Source of the DNA: Aquipseudomonas alcaligenes NBRC 14159
GTDB taxonomy: Bacteria; Pseudomonadota; Gammaproteobacteria; Pseudomonadales; Pseudomonadaceae
Reading direction: 5' to 3'
DNA length: 53,852 nucleotides
Assembly (NCBI RefSeq): GCF_000467105.1
Contig: NZ_BATI01000039.1
Location: 1-53,852 of the forward strand
Shown here: positions 8,604 to 16,685 of the stretch, in pieces
Position numbering within the stretch: the stretch's first letter is position 1
How the letters are laid out: each line of letters starts with the position of its first letter
The notes under the pieces: model-generated
Databases searched by the model: none
The model's input: only the letters and a program-made list of their open reading frames with translations
What the model was told of the DNA's origin: nothing
Program-made: the position numbers and the translations under genes

Positions 8604-8650
8604 GAGCATGCCGCGCTATGCTGGGCGCCCCGACTCTGGCGAGGTGAAGG

Positions 8651-9265
8651 ATGCTCTCGGCAACAAGCTGGCAGGCGCTCTGGCAGGAACTCGGCGGCAC
8701 GGCCCCGGCCGGTAGCTTTGCAGAACTGGACGCCGCCTATGGCGCCGCGGATCGCCACTACCACGGCGCCACGCATATCGAAGCCTGCCTGGCCCATCTG
8801 CAGCGCTGGCGCCACCTGGCCGTCGATGCCGCGCTGGTGGAACTGGCGCTGTGGAGCCACGACCTGGTCTACGACACCCGCCGCCAGGACAACGAGGCAG
8901 CCAGCGCCGCGCGTGCCTGCCAGTGGCTGGAAGACGCAGGCCTGGGCGAGCGGGCGCCGGCCCTGCGCGCGATGATCCTCGCCACCTGCCATCAGCAGCC
9001 ACCGACGGGCAGCGACGCGGCGCTGGTGGTGGATATCGACCTGTCGATTCTGGCCAGCGCTGAGACCGTCTACGCCTGTTACGAAGCCGCCGTGCGCTGC
9101 GAATACGCCTGGGTGCCGGAGCCGCTGTTCCGCGCCGGCCGCGCCAAGCTGCTGCGCCAGCTGCTGGCCATGCCCGCGCTGTACCACCACGCGCCGCTGG
9201 CGGCGCTATGGGAGGCACCGGCACGGCGCAATCTGCAGGCGGCGTTGGCGCAGCTGGAAAGCTAG
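8651..9265 (+). CDS. HD-domain predicted metal-dependent phosphohydrolase
   Basis: A 204-residue soluble protein. Residues 36-42 (HYHGATH) and the His-Asp pair at 70-71 (LWSHDLVYD) with a later VVDIDLSILA give the metal ligands expected of an HD-superfamily hydrolase; relatives are annotated as predicted metal-dependent HD phosphohydrolases with unknown substrate. The start at ATG 8651 follows GAGGTGAAGG. It is transcribed away from smc. Its TAG stop lies in a CTAG palindrome that is also the stop of the converging lipoprotein gene, so the two genes share four bases. Confidence 0.8.
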   Translation: MLSATSWQALWQELGGTAPAGSFAELDAAYGAADRHYHGATHIEACLAHLQRWRHLAVDAALVELALWSHDLVYDTRRQDNEAASAARACQWLEDAGLGERAPALRAMILATCHQQPPTGSDAALVVDIDLSILASAETVYACYEAAVRCEYAWVPEPLFRAGRAKLLRQLLAMPALYHHAPLAALWEAPARRNLQAALAQLES

Positions 9266-9579
9266 TTGCTGAAAGTGCGGCCCAGTCCGACCGGCACGCC
9301 GCTGCTGTCGGTGGGCTGCCAGGGGCCGCCGGGGTTGCTGGCCCAGGTCCAGCCGCGGTTCCAGCGGTAGTAGACGCGCTCGCGGTAGTACAGCTTGCTG
9401 CTGCCCTGGATCACGTACACGCCCAGCGCCGGGTCCCAGTAGGCGTTGCCGCCGGGCGGCGGCGCGTAGCGCGGATGGCTCTGCTGGCGCACCGGCTCGT
9501 CCGGCCTGGTAGCAATGCCGGGCTGCAGGGTACAGCCGCCGAGCGCCAGCAGCGTCAGAACCAGCCATGCACGGTTCAC
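9262..9579 (-). CDS. small lipoprotein downstream of ccmI
   Basis: A 105-residue protein. The signal peptide MNRAWLVLTLLALGGC has lipobox L-G-G-C with Cys 16. The mature part has a Tyr/Trp/Pro-rich core (YWDPALGVYVIQG, YYRERVYYRWNRGWTWAS). The start overlaps the ccmI stop by 4 bp, so it is the last gene of the ccm operon here. The function is unknown; translational coupling suggests expression together with cytochrome c maturation, but that is not evidence of a role in it. Confidence 0.75.
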   Translation of the reverse strand: MNRAWLVLTLLALGGCTLQPGIATRPDEPVRQQSHPRYAPPPGGNAYWDPALGVYVIQGSSKLYYRERVYYRWNRGWTWASNPGGPWQPTDSSGVPVGLGRTFSN

Positions 9580-10772
9580 TGGGCCTGCTCCGGGCTGTCG
9601 ATCAGCAGCGTCTGCGCATCACGGGTGGAGCTGGCAATCGGCTGACCACGGCCGACCCACTCGCCCTGGGTGGCCACGCCGCTGCGCGAAATGCGCGCGA
9701 CCAGCTGTATTTCGGGGAAGCTGGACAGCTTGAGCTGCGCCATCATCGCGTCGGCATCGCTCAACTCGACCTGGGCCGGTAGGTCCGCCACCGTCAGGCG
9801 CTTGACCGCCAGCGGCATGGGCGGGCCGGAAGCGGCGCGGGCGAAGACGAACACCGCATCGCCCGGCTGCACCTTGGCCTTGACCTCGGGCGCCAGGTCG
9901 ACGCTGACCCGAATCACCGCCATGGACTTGTTGACCACGGCCTCCGGCAGCGACTGCCCGGCCGCCTGCGCCTGCTCACGGGCCTGGGCGATGCCACTCT
10001 CGATCGAGCTGCGCGACGGATCATCCGCCGGCATCTGCGCCAGCAGGCGCTGCCAGTAGCCCACCGCATCGGCGAAACGCTGGTCCTCGAAGGCGGCAAT
10101 GCCGAGCAGGCCGAGGCTGGTGACTTCGTTGGGGTCCTGGCGCAGGGCCTCGTCGGTCAGCGCCTGGAGCTGCGCGCTCCACTGCTTGCTGCCGGAGAAG
10201 TACAGGGCCTGAGCCCACTGCCCGAGCAGCTCGGGCTCGCGCCCGGCCACCCGGATGACCTGTTCGAAGGCCTTGGCCGCCTCGGCCGCACGGCCCTCGC
10301 CCATGTACAGACGCCCGAGGAAATACCAGGCCTCGGCCGAATCCGGGTTGTCCTTGACCGCCTGCTCCAGTCGAGCGGCCATCTGCTGCATCGACGGCTG
10401 CTCCTGCATGGCCGCCAGCTGCTGGCTGGCGCCCCAGTGCCAGTAAAGGCCGAAGGCCAGTACCGGCAGCGCCAGCGCCAGCAGCAGGGGCAACGCCTTG
10501 CCCAGGCGCAGCCCGCGGCCCGGGCCCGCACCCTCGGTATCGGCCAGCAGCTCGCGCGCCGCCTCGGCCTGCCCGGCGTCGAACTGCTCGACGGTCAGGG
10601 TGCCCGCCTCGCGCTGGGCAGTGAGCTCGGCCAGACGTTCCTGGTACAGGGCGACATTCAGCGCGGTGCGATCTTCCTCGGCCTGGGCGCGACGACCGCG
10701 CAGCACGGGAACCAGTAGAAAAGCCGTACCGACCAGCAGAAGCAGGCCGACGGCGAGCCAGAATTCGATCAT
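9576..10772 (-). CDS. ccmI: Cytochrome c maturation protein CcmI (CycH)
   Basis: A 398-residue inner-membrane protein that holds apocytochrome c for haem ligation together with CcmF and CcmH. There is an N-terminal membrane helix (FWLAVGLLLLVGTAFLLVPVL), a cytoplasmic coiled part, a second helix (~95-115, ALPLLLALALPVLAFGLYW), then TPR repeats (SAEAWYFLGRLYMGEGRAAEAAKAFEQV and the following unit) and a C-terminal periplasmic beta domain. The start shares the last base of ccmH, so the genes are translationally coupled. Confidence 0.93.
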   Translation of the reverse strand: MIEFWLAVGLLLLVGTAFLLVPVLRGRRAQAEEDRTALNVALYQERLAELTAQREAGTLTVEQFDAGQAEAARELLADTEGAGPGRGLRLGKALPLLLALALPVLAFGLYWHWGASQQLAAMQEQPSMQQMAARLEQAVKDNPDSAEAWYFLGRLYMGEGRAAEAAKAFEQVIRVAGREPELLGQWAQALYFSGSKQWSAQLQALTDEALRQDPNEVTSLGLLGIAAFEDQRFADAVGYWQRLLAQMPADDPSRSSIESGIAQAREQAQAAGQSLPEAVVNKSMAVIRVSVDLAPEVKAKVQPGDAVFVFARAASGPPMPLAVKRLTVADLPAQVELSDADAMMAQLKLSSFPEIQLVARISRSGVATQGEWVGRGQPIASSTRDAQTLLIDSPEQAQ

Positions 10773-11254
10773 CAGTCTTGGGTATCCCGGTTTTCTTTCA
10801 GCAGCGCGTCGAGGCGCTCACGTTCAGCCTTGCTCAGGGCGACCTGCGCGGGCGCCTTCTCTACCTTGCGGCGCCGCAGTACCAGCACGCACAGCACGAT
10901 AGCGCCCAGGCCCAGCAGGCCGAAGGGGCCGTACCAGAGCAGCCAGGTGCGGCTGTCCAGCGGAGGCTTGTACATGACGAAATCGCCATAGCGCATCACC
11001 AGGAAATCGACGATTTCCTTGTCGCTACGGCCATCGTCGAGCATGCGGTAGATCTCGCGGCGCAGGTCGGTGGCGATCGGTGCGTTGGAGTCGGCGATGT
11101 TCTGGTTCTGGCACTTGGGGCAACGCAGTTCCTCGGTGAGGCTGCGGAAGCGCTCGCGCTCCACCTCGTCCTTGAACTCGTAGGTGTCGATGGCGGCACG
11201 GGCCACACCGACCAGGCTCAGGCCGAGCAGGCAGGCGATCAACAGGCGCTTCAC
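10772..11254 (-). CDS. ccmH: Cytochrome c maturation protein CcmH
   Basis: A 160-residue thiol-disulphide oxidoreductase that reduces the CXXCH motif of apocytochrome c. A signal peptide (~1-20) precedes the family motif LRCPKCQNQ with Cys 45 and Cys 48. One membrane helix follows (~105-125, LLWYGPFGLLGLGAIVLCVLVL) and then a basic tail. The length fits the short CcmH of Pseudomonas, in which the TPR part is the separate CcmI. It overlaps ccmG by 4 bp. Confidence 0.95.
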   Translation of the reverse strand: MKRLLIACLLGLSLVGVARAAIDTYEFKDEVERERFRSLTEELRCPKCQNQNIADSNAPIATDLRREIYRMLDDGRSDKEIVDFLVMRYGDFVMYKPPLDSRTWLLWYGPFGLLGLGAIVLCVLVLRRRKVEKAPAQVALSKAERERLDALLKENRDTQD

Positions 11255-11784
11255 GGTTTGCTCTCCAGCAGCGCCTGGTAGCGCGGCGCCAGTTCCTCGC
11301 GCCAGACGCGCTCATCGATGGCGCCGACGTACTTGTGGCGGATGATGCCCTGGGCATCGATCAGGAAAGTCTCGGGCGCGCCATACACGCCCAGGTTGAT
11401 GCCCAGCGAGCCTTGCGGGTCGGCGACATTGACCTGGTAGGGATCGAGGTAGTCCTTGAGCCACTGACGCGCGGCCACGCTGTCGTCCTTGTAGTTGACG
11501 CCATGGATCACCACGCCGGCCTTGGCCAGCTGATTGAGCATCTGGTGCTCGGCCTTGCAGGTCGGACACCAGGTGGCCCAGACGTTGACCAGGGCCGGCC
11601 CCTTGAGCTCCTTCTCGGTGATCAGGCGCTGTTCGTCCTTCAGGTCCGGCAGGCTGAAGGCCGGCAACGGCTTGTCGATCAGTGCCGAAGGCAGCTCCTG
11701 CGGATTGAGGAACAGGCCGCGATAGAGGAATACCGCCACGCCGAGGAACAGCGCCAGCGGCAGCAGCAGGATCAGACGTTTCAT
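11251..11784 (-). CDS. ccmG: Thiol:disulphide interchange protein CcmG (DsbE)
   Basis: A 177-residue periplasmic thioredoxin-like protein anchored by an N-terminal helix (~3-22). The active site is WCPTC with Cys 73 and Cys 76, and the cis-Pro loop of the family is visible at GVYGAPETFLID. It keeps CcmH or the apocytochrome reduced. It overlaps ccmF (upstream) and ccmH (downstream) by 4 bp each. Confidence 0.95.
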   Translation of the reverse strand: MKRLILLLPLALFLGVAVFLYRGLFLNPQELPSALIDKPLPAFSLPDLKDEQRLITEKELKGPALVNVWATWCPTCKAEHQMLNQLAKAGVVIHGVNYKDDSVAARQWLKDYLDPYQVNVADPQGSLGINLGVYGAPETFLIDAQGIIRHKYVGAIDERVWREELAPRYQALLESKP

Positions 11785-13769
11785 GCAGCGGCCTCCTTCA
11801 TGCCCAGCACATCGCGTACGCGGCTACGCACCTTGACCCGGTAGCGCGGGTCGAAGGCTGCCAGCAGGCCGCCCAGGCCCATCATCAGGCCGCCCAGCCA
11901 GATCCAGCGCACATAGGGCTTGATGTGCACGCGTACGGCCCAGGCCCCGTTCTCCAGCGGCTCGCCGAGGGCGACGTAGAGGTCACGGGTGAAGCCGGCG
12001 TCGATGCCCGCCTCGGTCATCGGCATCTGCTGCACGGTGTACAGACGCTTCTCCGGGTGCAGCACGGCGACTTCCTCGCCGTCCTCCAGCACCCGTACGG
12101 TGCCCTTATCCGAGGTGAAGTTGGGGCCTTCGAAATGCTCGGCGCCTTCGAAGACGAACCGATAGCCGCCCAGCTCCAGCGACTCGCCCGGCGCCAGGCG
12201 CAGGTCGCGCTCGGCGCTGCCATGGCTGACCAGCACCACACCGATGGCGCAGGCGGCAATGCCGAGGTGCGCCAGCTGCATGCCCCAGTAGCTGCTGGAC
12301 AGGCTGCGCATGCCCTTGAACAGGCCCTTGTGGCGGCACTTGTCGAGCAGGTCGCGGACGCCGGCCAGCAGCACCCAGAAGGCCAGCAGGAACACCGCCA
12401 GCACGCTCCAGTGGAAATCGCCGAAGGCCCAGCTGGCGAGGAAGCCCAGCACCACCGCGCCGATCAGCACCGGAGTGAGCATGCCGGTCAGCCATTTCAC
12501 CGGGGTGTCCTTCCAGCGCACCATCACGCCCACCGCCAGCACCAGCATCAGCAGGGCCATCAGCGGTACGAACAGGGCATTGAAGTAAGGCGGGCCGACC
12601 GACAGCTTGGCGCCGCTGAGGGCATCCAGCACCAGCGGATAGAGCGTGCCGAGCAGGATCATCGCGGCGGCCACCACCAGCACCAGGTTGTTGGCCAGCA
12701 GGAAGGTCTCGCGTGACCACAGGGCAAAGCCGACCTGGCTCTTGACCACCGGCGCACGCACGGCGAACAGCGCCAGCGAACTGCCGACCACAATCAGCAG
12801 GAACACCAGGATGAACACGCCGCGCTCAGGATCGTTGGCGAAGGCATGCACCGAGGTGAGCACGCCGGAGCGCACCAGGAAGGTACCGAGCAGGCTCAGG
12901 GAAAACGCGGCGATGGCCAGCAGCACGGTCCAGCTCTTGAACACGCCACGCTTCTCGGTGACCGCCAGCGAGTGGATCAGCGCGGTGCCGACCAGCCAGG
13001 GCATGAACGAGGCGTTCTCCACCGGGTCCCAGAACCACCAGCCGCCCCAGCCCAGTTCGTAGTAGGCCCACCAGGAGCCGAGGGCGATGCCGACGCCGAG
13101 GAAGGCCCAGGCGACGATGGTCCACGGCCGCGACCAGCGCGCCCAGGCGGCGTCCAACTTCCCGCCGAGCAAGGCGGCGATGGCGAAGGCGAAGGCCACC
13201 GAGAAGCCGACATAGCCCATGTACAGCATCGGCGGGTGGACGATCAGGCCGAAGTCCTGCAGCAGCGGGTTGAGGTCGCGGCCATCGGCCGGGCTGTTCG
13301 GCAGCAGGCGTTCGAAAGGGTTGGAGGTGACGATCAGGAACAGCAGGAAGCCGACACTGATCATGCCCATCACGGCCAGCACGCGGGCCAGCATCACTTC
13401 CGGCAGCTGGCGCGAGAAGATCGCCACGGCGAAGGTCCAGCCGCCGAGGATCAGTGCCCACAGCAGCAGCGAGCCCTCGTGGGCACCCCATACCGCACTG
13501 AACTTGTAATACCAGGGCAAGGCGCTGTTGGAGTTGTTGGCCACATAGGCGACGGAAAAGTCGTCGGCCATGAAGGCCCAGGTCAGGCAGGCGAAGGAGA
13601 ACGCCAGCATGGCGAACTGGCCCCAGGCCGCCGGCTGGGCCAGGCCCATCCACTGACGGTCGCCCAGCCAGGCGCCCACCAGCGGCAGCGTGGCCTGTAC
13701 CACGGCCAGGCACAGGGCGAGGATCAGGGCCAGGTGGCCCAACTCCGGAATCATCAGAGCGGCAGTCAT
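11781..13769 (-). CDS. ccmF: Haem lyase subunit CcmF
   Basis: A 662-residue polytopic membrane protein that attaches haem to apocytochrome c. It has about 15 hydrophobic segments and the tryptophan-rich haem-handling motif WGGWWFWDPVENASFMPWL about residues 235-255, with conserved His residues in the flanking loops. The length is typical. It overlaps ccmE and ccmG by 4 bp, consistent with one long mRNA. Confidence 0.96.
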   Translation of the reverse strand: MTAALMIPELGHLALILALCLAVVQATLPLVGAWLGDRQWMGLAQPAAWGQFAMLAFSFACLTWAFMADDFSVAYVANNSNSALPWYYKFSAVWGAHEGSLLLWALILGGWTFAVAIFSRQLPEVMLARVLAVMGMISVGFLLFLIVTSNPFERLLPNSPADGRDLNPLLQDFGLIVHPPMLYMGYVGFSVAFAFAIAALLGGKLDAAWARWSRPWTIVAWAFLGVGIALGSWWAYYELGWGGWWFWDPVENASFMPWLVGTALIHSLAVTEKRGVFKSWTVLLAIAAFSLSLLGTFLVRSGVLTSVHAFANDPERGVFILVFLLIVVGSSLALFAVRAPVVKSQVGFALWSRETFLLANNLVLVVAAAMILLGTLYPLVLDALSGAKLSVGPPYFNALFVPLMALLMLVLAVGVMVRWKDTPVKWLTGMLTPVLIGAVVLGFLASWAFGDFHWSVLAVFLLAFWVLLAGVRDLLDKCRHKGLFKGMRSLSSSYWGMQLAHLGIAACAIGVVLVSHGSAERDLRLAPGESLELGGYRFVFEGAEHFEGPNFTSDKGTVRVLEDGEEVAVLHPEKRLYTVQQMPMTEAGIDAGFTRDLYVALGEPLENGAWAVRVHIKPYVRWIWLGGLMMGLGGLLAAFDPRYRVKVRSRVRDVLGMKEAAA

Positions 13770-14221
13770 GGCTTGACCTCAGCGTCGGCCGGCAGCTTGC
13801 CGCTCTCCTTGAGCGCCTTGGTCACTTCCGGCGGCATGTAGTTCTCGTCGTGCTTGGCCAGCACCTCGTCGGCCACCAGTACACCCTCGTCGTTCAGCTT
13901 GCCGAGGGCGACGATGCCCTGCTCCTCGCGGAACAGGTCCGGCAGGATGCCGCGGTAGCGGATGGTGAGTTTCTTGGCGAAGTCGGTGACCACGAACTCG
14001 ACGTCCAGCGAGTCGGCGGAGCGCTTGACCGAACCCTTGGCCACCATGCCACCGGCGCGGATGCGGGTGTCCTTGGGCGCCTCGCCGTTGGCGATCTGGG
14101 TCGGGGTGTAGAACAGGTTGATGTTCTCCTGCAGGGCACTCAGGGCCAGGCCAACGGCAACGGAGACGCCGACCAGGATGGCCAGGACGATGTACAGGCG
14201 TTTCTTGCGGACCGCGTTCAC
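13766..14221 (-). CDS. ccmE: Periplasmic haem chaperone CcmE
   Basis: A 151-residue protein that binds haem covalently and delivers it to CcmF. An N-terminal anchor (~9-28, LYIVLAILVGVSVAVGLAL) precedes a beta-barrel domain. The haem-binding His is His 124 in LAKHDENYMPPEV. The start is GTG at 14221, overlapping the ccmD stop by 4 bp; the longer upstream frame is not protein-like and runs through ccmD. Confidence 0.94.
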   Translation of the reverse strand: MNAVRKKRLYIVLAILVGVSVAVGLALSALQENINLFYTPTQIANGEAPKDTRIRAGGMVAKGSVKRSADSLDVEFVVTDFAKKLTIRYRGILPDLFREEQGIVALGKLNDEGVLVADEVLAKHDENYMPPEVTKALKESGKLPADAEVKP

Positions 14222-14394
14222 TGTTGTTTCTCCCGGCGCAGACGGCGCGCCTCGTCTTGCAGATAACGTCGACGCGCGAGGATCGGCAGCACCACGTTCA
14301 GCGCCAGCACCGCCAGGCTGATGGCATAGGCCGACCACACGTAGGGCCCGTGATGGCCCATGGCGAGGAAATCGCCGAAGGATTCGAAGCTCAT
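14218..14394 (-). CDS. ccmD: Haem exporter accessory protein CcmD
   Basis: A 58-residue protein. It starts MSFESFGDFLAMGHHGPYVW, has one membrane helix (~21-40, SAYAISLAVLALNVVLPILA) and a basic, charged C-terminus (RRRYLQDEARRLRREKQQ), as expected of CcmD, which helps release haem-loaded CcmE from CcmC. It has 4-bp overlaps with ccmC and ccmE. It is hidden inside a longer open frame that runs antiparallel to nothing else. Confidence 0.92.
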   Translation of the reverse strand: MSFESFGDFLAMGHHGPYVWSAYAISLAVLALNVVLPILARRRYLQDEARRLRREKQQ

Positions 14395-15146
14395 GCCCTG
14401 CCCTCCACCAGTCGCGCCACTTCGGCACGCACCCAGCTGCTGCGCGCCTCGCGCTTGAGCACCTCGGTGCGCATGCGATAGAGCAGCACGGCGCCGAGGA
14501 AGCAGTAGAAGCCGAGCACGCAGAGCAGCAGCGGCAGCCACATCTCCATGCTCATGCTGGCCTTGCCGGTGACCTTGAAGGTGGCCGGCTGGTGCAGGGT
14601 GTTCCACCACTCCACCGACTTCTGGATGATCGGGATGTTCACTGCGCCGACCAGCGCCAGCACGGCGCAGGCCTTGGCCGCGCTGTCGCGGTTGGAGATG
14701 GCATTGCCCAGGGCGATGACGCCGAAGTAGAGGAACAGCAGGATCAGCATCGAGGTCAGGCGTGCATCCCACACCCAGTAGGTGCCCCAGGTCGGCTTGC
14801 CCCAGATGGCGCCGGTGATCAGCGCGACGAAGCACAGCCAGGCGCCGATCGGCGCGGCCTGCTGCAGGGCCACGTCGGCCAGCTTCATTTTCCACACCAG
14901 ACCGACCAGGCCGGCCACCGCCATCATCAGGTAGCAGGACTGGGCGAGAAATGCCGCCGGCACGTGAATGTAGATGATCCGGTAGCTGTTGCCCTGGTAC
15001 TTCTCGGGCGGCGCAAAGGCCAGGCCCCAGACGATACCGACGGCCAGCAGCAGCACGGCAGCTGCGGCCAGCCAGGGCAGCCAGCGGCCGCTGCGCTCAT
15101 AGAACCACTTGGGCGAACCCCATTGGTGAAACCAGGTCCAGTTCAT
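14391..15146 (-). CDS. ccmC: Haem transporter / handling protein CcmC
   Basis: A 251-residue membrane protein with six hydrophobic segments that loads haem onto CcmE. The Trp-rich motif WGTYWVWDARLTSMLILL lies at ~residues 125-142, flanked by conserved His residues in periplasmic loops. It is separated from ccmB by an 86-bp gap that holds a REP-like inverted repeat, the only gap over 5 bp in the operon. Confidence 0.95.
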   Translation of the reverse strand: MNWTWFHQWGSPKWFYERSGRWLPWLAAAAVLLLAVGIVWGLAFAPPEKYQGNSYRIIYIHVPAAFLAQSCYLMMAVAGLVGLVWKMKLADVALQQAAPIGAWLCFVALITGAIWGKPTWGTYWVWDARLTSMLILLFLYFGVIALGNAISNRDSAAKACAVLALVGAVNIPIIQKSVEWWNTLHQPATFKVTGKASMSMEMWLPLLLCVLGFYCFLGAVLLYRMRTEVLKREARSSWVRAEVARLVEGRA

Positions 15147-15168
15147 CGCTCAACTCATCACTCAACGT

Positions 15169-15215
15169 AGCCCGGATGCGCTCCGGGAAGGCCGGGCCCG
15201 GAGTGCATCCGGGCT
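15169..15215. repeat. REP-like inverted repeat in the ccmB-ccmC gap
   Basis: Arms of 19 bp (15169-15187 and 15197-15215) begin AGCCCGGATGC and end GCATCCGGGCT, with one mismatch and a 9-nt loop. This wording is of the repetitive extragenic palindrome type scattered in many Pseudomonas genomes. Within an operon it can protect the upstream part of the mRNA (ccmAB) from 3' decay. Only one copy is seen in this window. Confidence 0.7.
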
Positions 15216-15232
15216 GCGGTCATGGTTCGCGG

Positions 15233-15904
15233 TTATTCGCCGATGCTGATCTTCAGCCCGGCGCCAATTGCAAAAGGTGTCAGGGTGACCGCCAGAGCGG
15301 TCAGGCTGGCCAGCCACAACAGGTGACCGGCTGCCGGCAATCCTTGCAGTGCCGCTTGCAATGCCCCGGTGCCGAGAATCAGCACCGGGATGTACAGCGG
15401 CAGAATCAGCAGCGCCAGCAGCAAGCCGCCGCGCTTGAGTCCGACAGTCAGGGCCGCGCCGACGGCGCCGAGCAGGCTCAGCACCGGGGTGCCCAGCAGC
15501 AGCGAGCCGAGCAGCACCGGCAGGCAACGCCCGGGCAAGCCGAGCATCAGTGCCAGCAGCGGCGCCAGCAACACCAGCGCCAGGCCAGAGAAAAGCCAGT
15601 GTGCCAGCACCTTGGCCAGCACCAGAAGAGGCAGCGGGTGCGACGAAAGGACCCACTGCTCGAGCGAACCATCCTCGAAATCACTGCGGAAAAGCCCGTC
15701 CAGCGAGAGCAGCACGGCCAACAGCGCAGCCACCCAGATCAGCCCCGGCGACAAGGTCTGTAACAGATTGGTCTCGGGACCGACCGCCAACGGGAACAGG
15801 GCAATGACGATGGCGAAGAACACCAGCGGGTTGGCCAGCTCGGCCGGGCGCCGGAACAGCAGGCGCGCCTCGCGGGCCAGCAGCAGAAGGAAGACGCTGT
15901 TCAT
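15233..15904 (-). CDS. ccmB: ABC transporter permease CcmB
   Basis: A 223-residue membrane protein with six hydrophobic segments, partner of the ATPase CcmA. The CcmAB complex uses ATP to release haem-bound CcmE from CcmC. It begins MNSVFLLLLAREARLLFRRPAELANPLVFF, and the length is that of the family. Its start overlaps the ccmA stop by 4 bp. Confidence 0.95.
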   Translation of the reverse strand: MNSVFLLLLAREARLLFRRPAELANPLVFFAIVIALFPLAVGPETNLLQTLSPGLIWVAALLAVLLSLDGLFRSDFEDGSLEQWVLSSHPLPLLVLAKVLAHWLFSGLALVLLAPLLALMLGLPGRCLPVLLGSLLLGTPVLSLLGAVGAALTVGLKRGGLLLALLILPLYIPVLILGTGALQAALQGLPAAGHLLWLASLTALAVTLTPFAIGAGLKISIGE

Positions 15905-16536
15905 GCGCGGCGCTGCCCCAGGTCAAGCACGCGATAGCCGGACGGCACCTGCTGCAGCGTGTGGTGAGTGGTCAGCACGACCAGGCCGCCGCGTTCGCAG
16001 TGCTGGGCCAGGTGGGCCTCCAGCTGCGCCACGCCCTGCTTGTCCAGTGCGGTGAAAGGCTCATCGAGGATCCACAGTGGCGGTGCATCCAGATACAGCC
16101 GGGCGAGCGCCACGCGGCGCTGCTGACCGGCCGACAGGGTATGGCAGGGCACATCCTCGAAGCCGCGCAGGCCGACCGCCGCCAGGGCCTGCCAGATCGC
16201 CTCACGGCTGGCAGGGCGATGCAGCGCACAGAGCCAGGCGAGGTTCTCCTCGGCGCTGAGCAGGCCCTTGATGCCGGCCGCATGGCCGATCCACAACAAG
16301 GTGCTACCCAGTTCGCCGCCCAGGCGGGCCAGCGGCTTGCCGTTGAGCATGATCTCGCCAGCGGTCGGCTGCATCAGCCCGGCCAACAGGCGCAGCAGGC
16401 TGGTCTTGCCACTGCCGTTGGGGCCGGCCACCTGCAACAGGGTACCGCTGCCCAGGTCCAGCTCCAGCCCCTCGAACAACAGGCGCCAGTCCCGCTCACA
16501 GGCAAGGGCAACGGCTTGGAGTCGCGGATTGGTCAC
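15901..16536 (-). CDS. ccmA: ABC transporter ATP-binding protein CcmA
   Basis: A 211-residue ATPase. Walker A is GPNGSGKTSLLRLL at ~residues 39-52, the signature is LSAGQQRRVALARL, and Walker B is LWILDEPFTALD. It is the first gene of the ccm operon, and a TATAAT hexamer lies ~90 bp upstream. Its divergent neighbour is the second fliK-like gene. Confidence 0.96.
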   Translation of the reverse strand: MTNPRLQAVALACERDWRLLFEGLELDLGSGTLLQVAGPNGSGKTSLLRLLAGLMQPTAGEIMLNGKPLARLGGELGSTLLWIGHAAGIKGLLSAEENLAWLCALHRPASREAIWQALAAVGLRGFEDVPCHTLSAGQQRRVALARLYLDAPPLWILDEPFTALDKQGVAQLEAHLAQHCERGGLVVLTTHHTLQQVPSGYRVLDLGQRRA

Positions 16537-16581
16537 TGCATGGCATCCCGGAGGGGTTCAAGTCGGAGGGGGGCTGGCCGC

Positions 16582-16587
16582 TATACT
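16582..16587 (+). promoter_or_regulatory. -10 candidate (TATACT) on the + strand
   Basis: TATACT would start RNA near 16594, before the leader terminator and the fliK-like gene. The -35 is weak (TTCAAG with 19-bp spacing), so this is only a candidate. Confidence 0.35.
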
Positions 16588-16626
16588 GGGGCAAGTTGAC
16601 CGTACAGCCAGCCCGAACGGGGCGGC

Positions 16627-16632
16627 ATTATA
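16627..16632 (-). promoter_or_regulatory. -10 candidate (TATAAT) for the ccm operon
   Basis: A perfect TATAAT on the - strand would start transcription near 16620, 84 nt before ccmA. The 17-bp-spaced -35 hexamer is poor (TTCGGG), so an activator may be needed. Confidence 0.45.
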
Positions 16633-16635
16633 CAT

Positions 16636-16667
16636 GCCGGGCTTCGCCCCCCGAAGCCGGCTTTTTG
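16636..16667 (+). terminator. intrinsic terminator ahead of the fliK-like gene
   Basis: The stem GCCGG-(G)-CTTCG / CGAAG-CCGGC has one bulged G and a C5 loop and is followed at once by TTTTTG, so it reads as a + strand intrinsic terminator. It lies inside the leader of the fliK-like gene, whose ATG is 19 bp further on. It could be an attenuator, or the 3' end of a ~75-nt RNA begun at the TATACT promoter. Confidence 0.65.
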
Positions 16668-16685
16668 ACAGGGTGTGACCCGGCC

